A DNA stretch of 64,000 nucleotides from contig CBDFGS010000009.1 of the NCBI GenBank assembly GCA_965247255.1, positions 248,001 to 312,000 on the forward strand, read 5' to 3'. The number at the start of each line of letters is the position of its first letter. Within the stretch, counting starts at the first letter, position 1. Both the position numbers and the translations under genes were made by a program. The notes beneath the pieces were generated by a model. It saw only the letters and a program-made list of their open reading frames with translations. It had not been told where the DNA came from and made no database searches. Source of the DNA: CBDFGS01 sp965247255 (GTDB lineage: Bacteria; Chloroflexota; Dehalococcoidia; Lucifugimonadales; CAUZJF01). Positions 1-9,056 of this stretch are shown here, piece after piece.

Positions 1-1079
1 TCGCTGATGTAGCCGTTGACCCCTGGCTCAATCCATTGGTCGAAGACCCCGGGAATGTTGTTGGCTACTACGGGGACACCGCAGGCGAGTGCTTCCAGGA
101 AGGGAGTTCCAAGCGCTTCCTGTACCGTGGGCATGACAAAAACGTCGGCAGCCTTCATGTATTCCTGGGGGTCGCTGACAAACTGCGGGGTAAGCTGGAC
201 CCGATCCTCGAGACCGCGCTCCTTGACGGCTTCCTGGACGGACGCGTAGTAATCGCGGTCCCTCTTCGCGAGCGGCCCCGCGTCTACCAGAGGCCCGGCC
301 AGTACGAGCTTGAAGTGGTCCGGGAGTTGAGTCATCACGTCGACGAGGAAAAGCTGGTTCTTGCGGGGTATGAACTTCGCGAGGTAGAGGACGAGCACGT
401 CGTTGTCCTCTATCGCCGGGAAGAGCCCGTTCCTGTGGAGGGCCCTCCCGTCGGCTTCGTAGACGAATCTCGACTCGTCGACGGGGTTAGGACGGCACCA
501 GAGCTGGTCCTCGCTATACCCGTGATTCAGACAGGCGTCTTTAAGGGCCTGCGACAAACAGACTAGCAGCGCCCCTTTCGGGAGGCGGTCTCCGAATAGC
601 AGGGATACCAGCTTGGGCTCGTACTGGTGAGGGTTGTCGACGAGGTTCACCAACTCGATGATGACGGGTCTCCTTGTTATCTTCGCAAACCAGATTGCGG
701 CGGACGTCACAGCGACGTTCCCGAAGACGTGAATCGCGTCGTACCTCGAGGAGTTGCGCAGGAGGTAGGCCAGCATCGGGCCCGCCTCACTCCAATAGCT
801 TCGTTGCCAGAGCAGCTTGTTTAACGCGCGTTTGGCGGTCCTGCCAACGATGTCATCTCCGCTATTGACATCCATGCGCCACGAGTACTTGTTGGCGATG
901 ACTCTGACCTTGACTCCATCGTGCACGTAGGTGCGGGTCTCGTTGGTGGTTACCGAGCCGGCCACGACATCGAACTCGACACCGTACTTGTGAGCCAGCC
1001 GTTTGTAGGTGCTGTGGGCACGCAATGCCGAGCCGGCGTACTCGGGCGGATACTTGCTGGATACAACCAGGACGTTCAT
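1..1079 (-). CDS. Glycosyltransferase family 4 (GT-B), 3' end cut by window edge
   Basis: Reading from GTG-free ATG at 1079 leftwards gives about 359 codons without a stop to the window edge. The product starts MNVLVVSSKYPPEYAGSALR, the nucleotide-sugar-transferase N-terminus typical of GT-B enzymes. It has an AKFIPRKN segment mid-protein and an EX7E retaining-transferase motif (EALGTPFLE, near residue 320), followed by ALACGVPVVA. It should transfer a sugar from a nucleotide donor to a lipid-linked or surface glycan on the cytoplasmic face. It is the last gene seen in the leftward surface-glycan operon. The C-terminal tail lies outside the window. Family assignment is firm; donor and acceptor are unknown. 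Confidence 0.88.
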   Translation of the reverse strand, partial: MNVLVVSSKYPPEYAGSALRAHSTYKRLAHKYGVEFDVVAGSVTTNETRTYVHDGVKVRVIANKYSWRMDVNSGDDIVGRTAKRALNKLLWQRSYWSEAGPMLAYLLRNSSRYDAIHVFGNVAVTSAAIWFAKITRRPVIIELVNLVDNPHQYEPKLVSLLFGDRLPKGALLVCLSQALKDACLNHGYSEDQLWCRPNPVDESRFVYEADGRALHRNGLFPAIEDNDVLVLYLAKFIPRKNQLFLVDVMTQLPDHFKLVLAGPLVDAGPLAKRDRDYYASVQEAVKERGLEDRVQLTPQFVSDPQEYMKAADVFVMPTVQEALGTPFLEALACGVPVVANNIPGVFDQWIEPGVNGYIS

Positions 1080-1154
1080 TGGCCGGTGGTACTAGCGAGG
1101 GCCTCAGGCTGCAGCTCGCGTCAGCCCCGCGTCGCAGTGCTAGCCGGTACAGAC

Positions 1155-3173
1155 CTACTGGGCGGTCAGTCCGTTGCTATGCCGCCACTGGAGGTAGCTG
1201 GCGATCTCTTCCTGGGGAATGGCCCCGTGGGCGTAGATCACATCAGCATCGGCGGCCTCGGTAGTGGGCGAGCCGACGAGGACGAACGAGTCCTTCGTCA
1301 GCGGCACGCGCCTCTCGAGACGATAGAAGAACCCGCGGTAGTAGATAGTCTCGCCCACGCCGATGTTCACGTAGCCGCCGATATCCGGCGCATTGGGGTC
1401 TCTGGAGAACAGGAACACCTTGGAAGCGGGTTCCGTTGAGACGCCTCCGAACAGGCCTCTATAGAAGTAGACCGCCTGTCTGGAGACATAGTCGGGGAAC
1501 ATCTCCTTGAGGGGCAGGTTGGTGAGGACAGTATCTCCCGGCGAGAGCTCCTGTTTGGCGATTGCCTGGGTGCCCTGAATGAACTCCTCGACAGGCGATT
1601 CTGTTGCGTCGAAGACCTGCCTGGAGGCGTTCCAGGCGTGTTCGGGCAGGCGCCCGGCATTGGCCAAGAGCACTGGGCCCACCACGAGGACCGCGATCGA
1701 CAAAAGGCCCGCCCTTTCGTGGCGCCTCAACGCTCCCAATAGCCGGCTATCGTTTGTAGCGAATCTGAATATGAGATATGCGCCGGCCAATGCGAGGACG
1801 ACAGCGATGAAGCCGGACACACCGTAGAAATAGAGGTTCGAGCGCCCCACGATCGCGTGATGGAACGACTGGACCCATAGGACCACCAGACCGCTGAGGA
1901 GTGCTGTGTAGTAAATCTTCTCGTGAGTGTGTCTGTGTTGAAAGAGGACTACTATCTGGCCCACGTAGAGTGGAAGAGCCCATGTCATACGGGCGGCATA
2001 GAAGTGAGTAGAGCCGAATAGCGCGAGGATAAGCCAACCGATCGTAATTGCCGCCGTCACTCTCACGAGGGTCCGCTGGTCCGGTCCGAGTACTCGCCAG
2101 TTGCGGATGTTTGCGGCGGTGGCGAGGATTCCAAGTGGCAGCAGAGTCGGGCCGAAGGGCGATACTATGATCGTAGCGTAGAAGTACCCGAGCTCCTTCA
2201 GCGAGCCGATGATATCGCCGTCGCCAACGAGCGACTCACCGTAGAAACCAAAGGTCTTGAGTGCGCTGGCGACGCTTTCAGAGTCCATGGCGGCCACGGC
2301 GTATCCGCCAAACACAACCAAGGGCAGCGCTGCTCCGACGAGGTAGGAAGCGGTTGCGAGCACGAGGCCGGAGCGACCTTCGCGTCTGGACCTGACCACG
2401 CCCTCTGCTATGAACGCGAGGGTAACTCCAAACGCTGCCGGTACCCCGAGACTCAGGAAGCTGACTACCGACATGCTAGCGCAGGCGCCGGCGACGAACG
2501 CCAGGTAGTTTAGCCTGGCGCCGGCGCGGGACCGGCTCCATGTGATCAAGAAGAAAATGGCGAGGGTCGCGAACATCAGCGACCAGCGCAGATACACCTT
2601 GCCATCGAAGAAGAGCGCGTGAGCGACGGGATCGTAGACGACGATGCCAAGTGCGAGCAGCAGATATCCCCGGGATAACGGGGCCGCCATGCTCATTATG
2701 CGGCCGAGCGCCAGGGCGGTGATGCCAAGCGCCAATAGAAGCTCACCGTACAGGAAGAAGGGAAGTTCGTTGACCTGTATGTCGAACAGCCTGGACCACG
2801 CCGCAATAATGTAAGGGGGGAAGTGGTGGGTCAGGTAGACCACGTCCACCGCCGCGGTGCTGTTCGGGAAGTAGGAGAGGGTGCCGACGCCGGTCAGAGT
2901 GATTCCTCTCGCCACTTCGAGGAACTGGTAAGCGTCTAGGTCGAAGCGCACATTGAAGTAGCTGTATGCCGCCGATGCGCCCTCTGTGGCCGCTCCGAGC
3001 AGGAGCAAGGTAAGGCCGACCAGCCCCACGAACCGGGGCTGGGACATCAGCTCAAGTCCGGGCGTCTTGAAGGCGCCGAGCTTGTCGCTTCTTGAGAGGC
3101 TTGAGAGTCTCATCCTGAGGTTGTCTATTGGAGTGGTAGGGTCACGGGTGAAATTCGAAAACGCCTGGAACAC
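1155..3173 (-). CDS. Polytopic membrane protein of the surface-glycan operon
   Basis: This 672-residue protein has a cytoplasmic N-terminal stretch of about 45 residues. Roughly 10-12 hydrophobic segments follow up to about residue 510, then a soluble C-terminal domain of about 150 residues. The plan (many helices, then an extracytoplasmic tail) resembles GT-C glycosyltransferases or polymerases of polysaccharide clusters, but I see no diagnostic catalytic motif. The GTG at 3173 has only a weak Shine-Dalgarno sequence; an internal ATG at 3113 is a possible alternative. It begins 13 bp after the FkbM gene and precedes the family 4 glycosyltransferase. A role in glycan polymerisation or lipid-linked sugar transfer is inference from position. 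Confidence 0.75.
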   Translation of the reverse strand: MFQAFSNFTRDPTTPIDNLRMRLSSLSRSDKLGAFKTPGLELMSQPRFVGLVGLTLLLLGAATEGASAAYSYFNVRFDLDAYQFLEVARGITLTGVGTLSYFPNSTAAVDVVYLTHHFPPYIIAAWSRLFDIQVNELPFFLYGELLLALGITALALGRIMSMAAPLSRGYLLLALGIVVYDPVAHALFFDGKVYLRWSLMFATLAIFFLITWSRSRAGARLNYLAFVAGACASMSVVSFLSLGVPAAFGVTLAFIAEGVVRSRREGRSGLVLATASYLVGAALPLVVFGGYAVAAMDSESVASALKTFGFYGESLVGDGDIIGSLKELGYFYATIIVSPFGPTLLPLGILATAANIRNWRVLGPDQRTLVRVTAAITIGWLILALFGSTHFYAARMTWALPLYVGQIVVLFQHRHTHEKIYYTALLSGLVVLWVQSFHHAIVGRSNLYFYGVSGFIAVVLALAGAYLIFRFATNDSRLLGALRRHERAGLLSIAVLVVGPVLLANAGRLPEHAWNASRQVFDATESPVEEFIQGTQAIAKQELSPGDTVLTNLPLKEMFPDYVSRQAVYFYRGLFGGVSTEPASKVFLFSRDPNAPDIGGYVNIGVGETIYYRGFFYRLERRVPLTKDSFVLVGSPTTEAADADVIYAHGAIPQEEIASYLQWRHSNGLTAQ

Positions 3174-3186
3174 GCGTCACTGAATG

Positions 3187-4233
3187 CTAGCTGCGGGGAG
3201 AGCCGCTCGCGTCGTTGTCGGCTGCTTCGCCGTTGGCGTGCGCGTTGGGGGCAGCCGGAGCGTGCCTGGAGAGCAGGGTGGCCCGGACGTACCCGACCTC
3301 GCAGATAAGCTTGACGGCGTCTTCATTGGAGACGCCTTCGTAGAGCCCTCGTAGCACACCATCCGCCTTGACGACTCTCTCGGGGGTGTACCCCATCTCG
3401 TGGAACCTGGAAACGGACTCGTCGGTGGATACCATCGTCTTGGCATAGTATCCGAGCTCAAACAGCCTCAGCAGCTGTGTGCGCATGCTGTGCTCGTCGT
3501 TGTCGTATTTCGGAAAGTGGTTCTCGAACAGCACGCTCGGCGACGCTCCGTCTTCTGATACTGCGAGCGCGAGTCCTTCCAGGACCTCCACCTCGTGGCC
3601 CTCAATGTCCATGCGTATCAGGTTGACCGGCTCCTTGCCGCGCATGAAGTCCGTAATCGCCACGATATCGATCTGCAACTCGTCGAATCGGGGCGGCGTC
3701 TTGAAGTCGTGATGTTTCTCAGGGTTCAAGGTGTGAAGGTTGGCCTGCCGGTGCAGGTAGAAGGTCGCTTTGCCCGTCTCGTTGGAGATTCCGACGGGGA
3801 AGGCCTGTATCACGTTTGAGAGCGAGTTCAGCTCGATGTTCCGGGTGAGTAGCTCGAAGTTCTGGGGAGAGGGCTCGGCGGAGTAGACCTTGCCGCTACT
3901 GCCGACGAGAGTCGAGGCCAGGAGCGGGTAATAGCCGACGTTCGAGCCGATGTCCACCACGGCCATGCCGTCGCCAAGCTCTCGCCGCATTATGGCAACC
4001 TGGTCCTGCTCGCGGCCGCCGGCTATGGCGAGAGTCCTGGAGATCCCGTGGTCTTGCAGGTCGAGGTACATGGAGAACCCGTCGAACCTCTTGGTGACGT
4101 ATCGCCTGCGCAGAAATAGTTGCTGGGAGCGGGTGAACAACCTGCGCCAGAGCATCCCGGAGTAGGCGCGCCAGCCGTGCGCCCTGACGGACAGGGACTC
4201 AGCGCGAAGCCTTCCGGCTACCATCGCCCGCAT
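3187..4233 (-). CDS. FkbM-family SAM-dependent methyltransferase
   Basis: 348 residues. The SAM-binding motif I (VVDIGSNVGYY, residues 93-102) is followed by the acidic AEPSP loop. The FkbM signature NLIRMDIEGHEVEVLEGL occurs near residue 210. The family methylates hydroxyl groups, often of sugars, and is common in glycan clusters. Here it probably O-methylates a sugar of the surface polymer. The N-terminal ~70 residues are basic and lie before the fold, as in other FkbM proteins. It sits between the HAD phosphatase gene and the polytopic membrane gene on the same strand. The specific substrate cannot be read from sequence. Confidence 0.9.
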   Translation of the reverse strand: MRAMVAGRLRAESLSVRAHGWRAYSGMLWRRLFTRSQQLFLRRRYVTKRFDGFSMYLDLQDHGISRTLAIAGGREQDQVAIMRRELGDGMAVVDIGSNVGYYPLLASTLVGSSGKVYSAEPSPQNFELLTRNIELNSLSNVIQAFPVGISNETGKATFYLHRQANLHTLNPEKHHDFKTPPRFDELQIDIVAITDFMRGKEPVNLIRMDIEGHEVEVLEGLALAVSEDGASPSVLFENHFPKYDNDEHSMRTQLLRLFELGYYAKTMVSTDESVSRFHEMGYTPERVVKADGVLRGLYEGVSNEDAVKLICEVGYVRATLLSRHAPAAPNAHANGEAADNDASGSPRS

Positions 4234-4291
4234 GCTCCACGTGGTGCGAGAATCGATCGCACTAGCAGGGCCTCGTAGCCGGGGTGCAGCA

Positions 4292-4813
4292 TCAAGGAGC
4301 GGACCCGCCCACGCGCCTCGCCTCGACGATCCAGTCGCACACCTCTCTCACGGCCCCCTGGCCGCCCATCCGGCTTGTGGTCAGCTTTGCCACCGCCTTG
4401 ACCTCCGGGTATGCGTCGGCTACGGCGATAGGGACGCCGACATCCAGCATGCACTCGATGTCTCCTACGTCGTTGCCCACGAAAGCCGCATCCTCAGGGC
4501 TCAATTCCCGGTCCGCAAGCATTCGTTGCAGGACCTGTTCCTTTTCGTCGACGCCCTGGACGCAGTCGATGTTGAGCTTCTCGCATCGTCGCGCAACTAC
4601 AGGGTTGGTCTCGGCGGAAATGACCGCGCACCCGATTCCCAGTTCCTTTATTCGGGAAATCCCGACCCCGTCGCTCCGGTAGCAAAAGACCGACTCGGCT
4701 CCGCTCTCACTGACGAGGACGCGGTTGTCCGTGAAAACGCCGTCGAAATCGAAGAACACCACGTCGATCCCCGACAGCAGTTCAAGATGCTTTTCGGCCT
4801 GGAGAGGTCCCAT
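4292..4813 (-). CDS. KdsC-like HAD phosphatase (nonulosonate/ulosonate phosphate)
   Basis: 173 residues, the normal size for the small cap-less KdsC/YrbI HAD phosphatases. HAD motif I is FDFDGVFTDN (residues 21-30, nucleophile Asp22 and acid/base Asp24). Later motifs are VISAET and a GNDVGDIECM metal-binding motif near residue 120. KdsC relatives dephosphorylate Kdo-8-phosphate, but the same fold occurs as the C-terminal half of bifunctional CMP-nonulosonate synthetases. With neuA and neuB in this operon and no Kdo genes, the likely substrate is a 9-phosphorylated nonulosonic acid. That substrate call is inference; the fold and motifs are directly visible. Confidence 0.87.
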   Translation of the reverse strand: MGPLQAEKHLELLSGIDVVFFDFDGVFTDNRVLVSESGAESVFCYRSDGVGISRIKELGIGCAVISAETNPVVARRCEKLNIDCVQGVDEKEQVLQRMLADRELSPEDAAFVGNDVGDIECMLDVGVPIAVADAYPEVKAVAKLTTSRMGGQGAVREVCDWIVEARRVGGSAP

Positions 4814-4849
4814 AACAAATACGGCGGTGGGAGCCGGCGCGCGAGCCGG

Positions 4850-6484
4850 TCAGGAAGCCGCCACGGACTCCATTACGTCTTCGAGGTTGGCGGAAGGCCG
4901 GAGGAGGTACTCCTCCACAAACGCTCGGCGCGCATCCGCATCCACCGGGGTCTCGATGGCATCTACCACCGAGCTGATGTCTATGACGATTCGGTTGTCC
5001 TCTTGGATACGCGCCGGTACGATCTGGCAGCACTTCTCGAGGTCCCGTCGCGCCGTTGGATTGAAGGGCCGATTGCCTAAGTCGATCAGCACGACCGGTT
5101 TCATCGTGCACAGAGCCTCCGCGAAGACACTCCCGGCTATGTCGAGAACGAACGCGTCTGCACGGTCAAGCATGTCTGAGAATTGGCCACCGATGACTTC
5201 GTCTTCACATTCCGGTCCCAGCAAGGGCTCATTCGAGAGGATGCCCTTCGGATGTCGCTTGGCAGTTACGTGGTAGCCGGCCTCCTTTAACCCCTTGATT
5301 AACCCCACGTGCCAGTCGAGATAGACCAGGTCGTGTACCTTGATGAACGGTAGGTGCCTGCTCTCGCCGTTTAATGCTGCCGTCGCCAACGTGACACGTT
5401 TAGGCCGCTTTGCAGGTTGCCTGGCCTGATTAGCGTTATAAATCTCCTCGTGAAAGCCCGATCCTATTGCGACTATGGTTGGGCGGGTGCTCAACATCAG
5501 CGGATGCTGACCGGCTTCCAACCTTTCCCGCATTCTATCGCCCTCGCCCTTACCATGAGCAACATAAACGTCGGTGAAGGACAGCTCAACAAGCCCCCAC
5601 GTCCAGTCATCGAACAGCCCCCGGTCTCCACCATGGCTAAACCGAAAGACGGGTCGACTGTGGCGCTGAAACCTGTGAGAGATCGCCCGGGACGCGGCGT
5701 TTCCTCCCGTTCCAGCCAGTAATCGACCGTTCTGGAATCGCACAAAAGACGGATACGAGTAGCTGAGATGGGCCCATGCCGAGCCTAGATAGAATCGAGT
5801 CAATTGCCTGAGATACCCCTCGGCCTCCTCGGTCACGTGGCAGCTATGCTCCGACAGGACTCCGGAAACTCCACTCGCCAGGTTGTCGGAGAATTCTGTT
5901 ACAGGGGAGGGTAGTGAAGACCGTGAGATCTGAGACCGACGAAAGTCAGAGTGCAGCCGCTGAATGGAAAAGGCATCGTCGCTTTTCCACTGTTGAAGCA
6001 GCCGATTAGCGCTGAAGAAGTAGTCGTTAGGAGCTGCCGCGGCCGCCCTGAATTTGAAGCGCAGGTCGTGAAGCTGGCCCGAGAGCTTTCGTTTGAAGGC
6101 ACGTGCGCCGTTAATTCGATAGTAGGCCTGGCTCTTTTCAAGGCCCGAGAAACGTTGATAGAAGCGGTTCCGGTCCAACATCGGGTAGAGGACGCAACCA
6201 TCTGAATAGACCAACCGGACTCCAGATTGCCGGGCATAAGTGACGTCGACCAGGCAGGCGAGTAGGTAGTTGTATTCACTGGCCAGGTCGGCGGCCGCTA
6301 TCGAGAGAGCCGTCCTGAGCTCGCCATCGTTCTCGACACCCTGATACTCGCGTTGGAGCAGTCGAAGCACGTCCCTGGATATCTCGTCATATCTGGACTG
6401 GGGCACGGGCCAGGAGAAGTCCGACAAGACCTGCTGCAGCCCGATCTGGTGCGCTGCCTCAACCTCGACGATCCATTCCTTCAT
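4850..6484 (-). CDS. Unrecognised surface-glycan protein, C-terminal half GT-B-like
   Basis: 544 residues, no signal peptide and no clear membrane helix. The N-terminal ~330 residues match nothing I recognise. The C-terminal part contains the pattern AKRHPKG, then MLDRADAFVLDIAGSVFAEA and KPVVLIDLG. This layout resembles the second Rossmann domain of CDP-glycerol glycerophosphotransferase-like and other GT-B transferases, where a 'suspended' donor-site helix follows a S/D-x-S-S/V-F-x-E element. It lies 16 bp after the methyltransferase gene and 36 bp before the HAD gene, so it belongs to the operon. A glycosyl- or glycerophosphoryl-transferase acting on the polymer is a reasonable guess, nothing firmer. 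Confidence 0.55.
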   Translation of the reverse strand: MKEWIVEVEAAHQIGLQQVLSDFSWPVPQSRYDEISRDVLRLLQREYQGVENDGELRTALSIAAADLASEYNYLLACLVDVTYARQSGVRLVYSDGCVLYPMLDRNRFYQRFSGLEKSQAYYRINGARAFKRKLSGQLHDLRFKFRAAAAAPNDYFFSANRLLQQWKSDDAFSIQRLHSDFRRSQISRSSLPSPVTEFSDNLASGVSGVLSEHSCHVTEEAEGYLRQLTRFYLGSAWAHLSYSYPSFVRFQNGRLLAGTGGNAASRAISHRFQRHSRPVFRFSHGGDRGLFDDWTWGLVELSFTDVYVAHGKGEGDRMRERLEAGQHPLMLSTRPTIVAIGSGFHEEIYNANQARQPAKRPKRVTLATAALNGESRHLPFIKVHDLVYLDWHVGLIKGLKEAGYHVTAKRHPKGILSNEPLLGPECEDEVIGGQFSDMLDRADAFVLDIAGSVFAEALCTMKPVVLIDLGNRPFNPTARRDLEKCCQIVPARIQEDNRIVIDISSVVDAIETPVDADARRAFVEEYLLRPSANLEDVMESVAAS

Positions 6485-6500
6485 GCCCGGATGTAAGCCA

Positions 6501-7241
6501 TCACTTTCGTGCTACGGCCAGCAACATGGTCTCCTTCGAAAAGCGCACTAACACACGCTGCCGAGTCCGGGCCGCATCCGTCCACTTCATGAAGTCCGGG
6601 AGAAGGGCGACCAGCCTGGGGACCCACCCGAGGTACCGGTGTCGCCACACAAACGGCAACTGATAGAACTCGCGGACTGTTACGTCTTTGAACCCGGCGA
6701 TGTCCAGGGCGCTTCTGAGGCCCCTGTGCGTGAACGGATGGATGTGTGTAGGGTCGTCATAGAAGTTGTCGCGCTGCTTTCTCCAGGAGGGCGTCATGAT
6801 CACGAGGTGGCCTTCGTCGTCGAGTAACCGGTGAACTTCACCCAGGTAGTGCTCCCAGTCCCTCAGGTGCTCAATAACCGATTTCGAATATATGACGTCG
6901 AATGAGCTGTTCTCGAAAGGGTATTGGTCGCGGTCCAGGTCGCAGGTCCGTCCCTGTACCTCAAGTCCCAGCTCATCGAACAAGCTGGCATAATCGTCGG
7001 ACCGGTCTAGGCAGCTTACCCGGAAGTACGCTGCAAAGGCTGCGGCCTGAAAGCCTTTGCCGCACCCGACATCTAATAGCCTCAGGTGCCGCGTTGAGGC
7101 GAGTTTCCGCAAATCCTGGTCCAGCTCGACCTCGACCAGATGGTCGACAAGCTGATGAGCGTAGTCCCCTGGGCTGAAGCTGGAATTCTTATAGACGACG
7201 TCTAGGTAGGACATTCCAAATCCCGCTACCAGGCGGTCCAT
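6501..7241 (-). CDS. Class I SAM-dependent methyltransferase
   Basis: 246 residues. Motif I is RLLDVGCGKGF (residues 54-64). A post-I acidic position follows in CLDRSDDY, and the FDVIYSKSVIEHLRDWEHYL segment is the Methyltransf_11 signature around residue 118. The C-terminus includes a hydrophobic stretch (FMKWTDAARTRQ follows a WVPRLVALLPD segment). The annotated ATG at 7241 overlaps the end of the SDR gene by 16 bp; ATG at 7214 (MSYLDVVYKNS) is an alternative. It sits mid-operon and presumably methylates a sugar or a glycan end. The substrate is unknown. Confidence 0.85.
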   Translation of the reverse strand: MDRLVAGFGMSYLDVVYKNSSFSPGDYAHQLVDHLVEVELDQDLRKLASTRHLRLLDVGCGKGFQAAAFAAYFRVSCLDRSDDYASLFDELGLEVQGRTCDLDRDQYPFENSSFDVIYSKSVIEHLRDWEHYLGEVHRLLDDEGHLVIMTPSWRKQRDNFYDDPTHIHPFTHRGLRSALDIAGFKDVTVREFYQLPFVWRHRYLGWVPRLVALLPDFMKWTDAARTRQRVLVRFSKETMLLAVARK

Positions 7242-8047
7242 CCGCCATCGACAACCAAGGTGCTGCCGGTCATATATGAGGATGCGTCGGACGCCAGGAA
7301 GACGAATGGACCTCGCAGCTCAGACGCCTGGCACATACGGCCCATGGGCGACAGCCGCTCAAAGTTCCGCGTGAACCACTTGGGGTGCTCGTTCCAGACA
7401 CCGTGAGGCACAATGCAGTTTGCGCGAATTCCTTGTCGGGCATACGTCGTCGCTAGATAACGAGTGAAATTTGGCACAAATGATTTGGTGGCTACGTAGT
7501 CGACCGGCTTATAGGTGTGTGGCCCATCGTCGCCACGGTCATACAGGGACTGGTCCGGAGCCACCAGCGAATATGCGGAGGCAACCGTTATGATGTTTCC
7601 GCTATTCCTTTTCAGCATCTCCTTGACCACCGCTTGAGCAGCAAGGAAGGTCCCGGTGAAGTTAACTTCCACGGATTTCTCCCAGACCTTTAGCGGGAAT
7701 GTCTCAAAGGAGGATGCCGGCACTTCATCGATTCTCGCGTCGAATTTCGCATCGATTGCCGCGCAGTGGATAAAGACGTCTACCCTGCCTAAGTCCGCTA
7801 CGGTTTTCTGGACCATCTCGCTTGCGGAGAGGGCGTCTGAAATATCTGCTCGGACCGACAGGCAAATGCCACTGTGCTTATCGGCCAATTCGCGCCCAGC
7901 GGCCTCGATATCTTCAAGGGGGCTTATGTCGACAAGCGCCAGGCTGCCCCCCGCGGCCGCAACGGCGTCGCTCACCTCGCTTCCGATGAGACCTAACGCC
8001 CCGGTCAGGAGAATGACTTTCCCTTTGAGGAGGAACTCGGGAAGCAG
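7226..8047 (-). CDS. Short-chain dehydrogenase/reductase, apparent CTG start
   Basis: Classical SDR of about 273 residues. The open frame with ATG/GTG starts only at GTG 7975, but that would remove the cofactor motif. Upstream in frame, residues 11-24 read VILLTGALGLIGSE, the TGxxxGIG-type NAD(P) site. The only plausible start codon before it is CTG at 8047, preceded 7 nt upstream by AGGAG. The catalytic triad is visible: Ser157 (ITVASAYS), Tyr184 and Lys188 (YVATK). The last residues, TGSTLVVDGGW, are the standard SDR C-terminus. It follows the Gfo/Idh/MocA gene by 10 bp, and the two may act on the same sugar. The start codon choice is inference; the fold is certain. Confidence 0.88.
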   Translation of the reverse strand: MLPEFLLKGKVILLTGALGLIGSEVSDAVAAAGGSLALVDISPLEDIEAAGRELADKHSGICLSVRADISDALSASEMVQKTVADLGRVDVFIHCAAIDAKFDARIDEVPASSFETFPLKVWEKSVEVNFTGTFLAAQAVVKEMLKRNSGNIITVASAYSLVAPDQSLYDRGDDGPHTYKPVDYVATKSFVPNFTRYLATTYARQGIRANCIVPHGVWNEHPKWFTRNFERLSPMGRMCQASELRGPFVFLASDASSYMTGSTLVVDGGWTAW

Positions 8048-8057
8048 GGCTGTACTC

Positions 8058-9056
8058 CTAACCTTTCCCCGGCCTCGACCGGTTCGCCAGGGCCTTGAGG
8101 GCCACGTTTAGTACCGCCTCGCCTTCGTTGATTCCCGGGACGGGCTCCCGGTCTTCATCGATGGCCCGGAAGAAATAGGCCAATTCGTCACGGAACAGAT
8201 CGTTTCGCTGAAAGGTCGGAGAGAGGTCCACGACCTCGACGGGAGACGGTTCGTCGCCGGCGTATAAACAAGACTTCGACTCGTAATAATCGAATGTAGC
8301 GCTGCCTGCTTCGCCGACGATTTCAAGCCTGCGAGACGGCGGTCGCTGGAAGTAGTTCAGGTGGATATTCGCGGTGACGCCGGTTTTGAACTGAAGCAGC
8401 ATATCTATGCCGTGCTCTGTGTTCACCTGGAGAGAGGATGCCCGATTCGGCATGGCTGTCGTCTCTTCGACTTCGCCAAATAGCCACAGCATCACATCGA
8501 TATCGTGACTGAGCGTCAGCGTGGGACCGCCGCCCATCTCCGTGAGCGCCGCATACCCCACGCGATAGTCCTCATCGGGGTGCCACCCGGGTAGATACTC
8601 GCCCCAGTGTGAGCGGGCCCATATCGGACGCCCCAGGGCGCCGCTTTCGAGCCACCTCTTGATTGCAACCATGCAGGGATGAAACCGGAGCATATACCCA
8701 ACCATTGCATGCTTTCGCTTGGCGGCGAGGATACGTCTGAGGCTACTGATCCCATCCAGCGAATTGCCAAGCGGCTTCTCGATGAATAGATGGCATCCGG
8801 CTTTGGCACAGTCGATGGCCGTCGGGACATGAAGGTGCGTGGGATTGCAGACGAAGGCCACTGTTGGGCCTTGCTCCAGGGCCTCGTCGAGCCGGTCAAA
8901 GGCTCGGATACCCGAATAGACACCGCTGGTGGGAAGGTTCCGCGCTCGGTAGAGAACGACGTCGTCATACCCAAGGTCCGCAAGGTTATCGAGATGTCGC
9001 CGTCCAACAGACCCCAGACCGCAAACTAGGACTCGATGTGCTGCGGACGAATGCAC
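8058..9056 (-). CDS. Gfo/Idh/MocA family NAD(P)-dependent sugar oxidoreductase
   Basis: 332 residues. The N-terminal Rossmann motif is VLVCGLGSVGRRH (residues 9-21) and the family's EKP motif is at residues 93-95 (FIEKPLGNS). The C-terminal alpha/beta domain carries GGGPTLTLSHDIDVMLWLFG, corresponding to the conserved D-x-x-x-H/D-x-x-D region. These enzymes oxidise or reduce sugar hydroxyls, often in rare-sugar synthesis. Its 5' end overlaps the neuA-like gene by 31 bp, indicating translational coupling. In this operon it may tailor the nonulosonate or a second rare sugar. The substrate cannot be determined from sequence. Confidence 0.92.
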   Translation of the reverse strand: MHSSAAHRVLVCGLGSVGRRHLDNLADLGYDDVVLYRARNLPTSGVYSGIRAFDRLDEALEQGPTVAFVCNPTHLHVPTAIDCAKAGCHLFIEKPLGNSLDGISSLRRILAAKRKHAMVGYMLRFHPCMVAIKRWLESGALGRPIWARSHWGEYLPGWHPDEDYRVGYAALTEMGGGPTLTLSHDIDVMLWLFGEVEETTAMPNRASSLQVNTEHGIDMLLQFKTGVTANIHLNYFQRPPSRRLEIVGEAGSATFDYYESKSCLYAGDEPSPVEVVDLSPTFQRNDLFRDELAYFFRAIDEDREPVPGINEGEAVLNVALKALANRSRPGKG

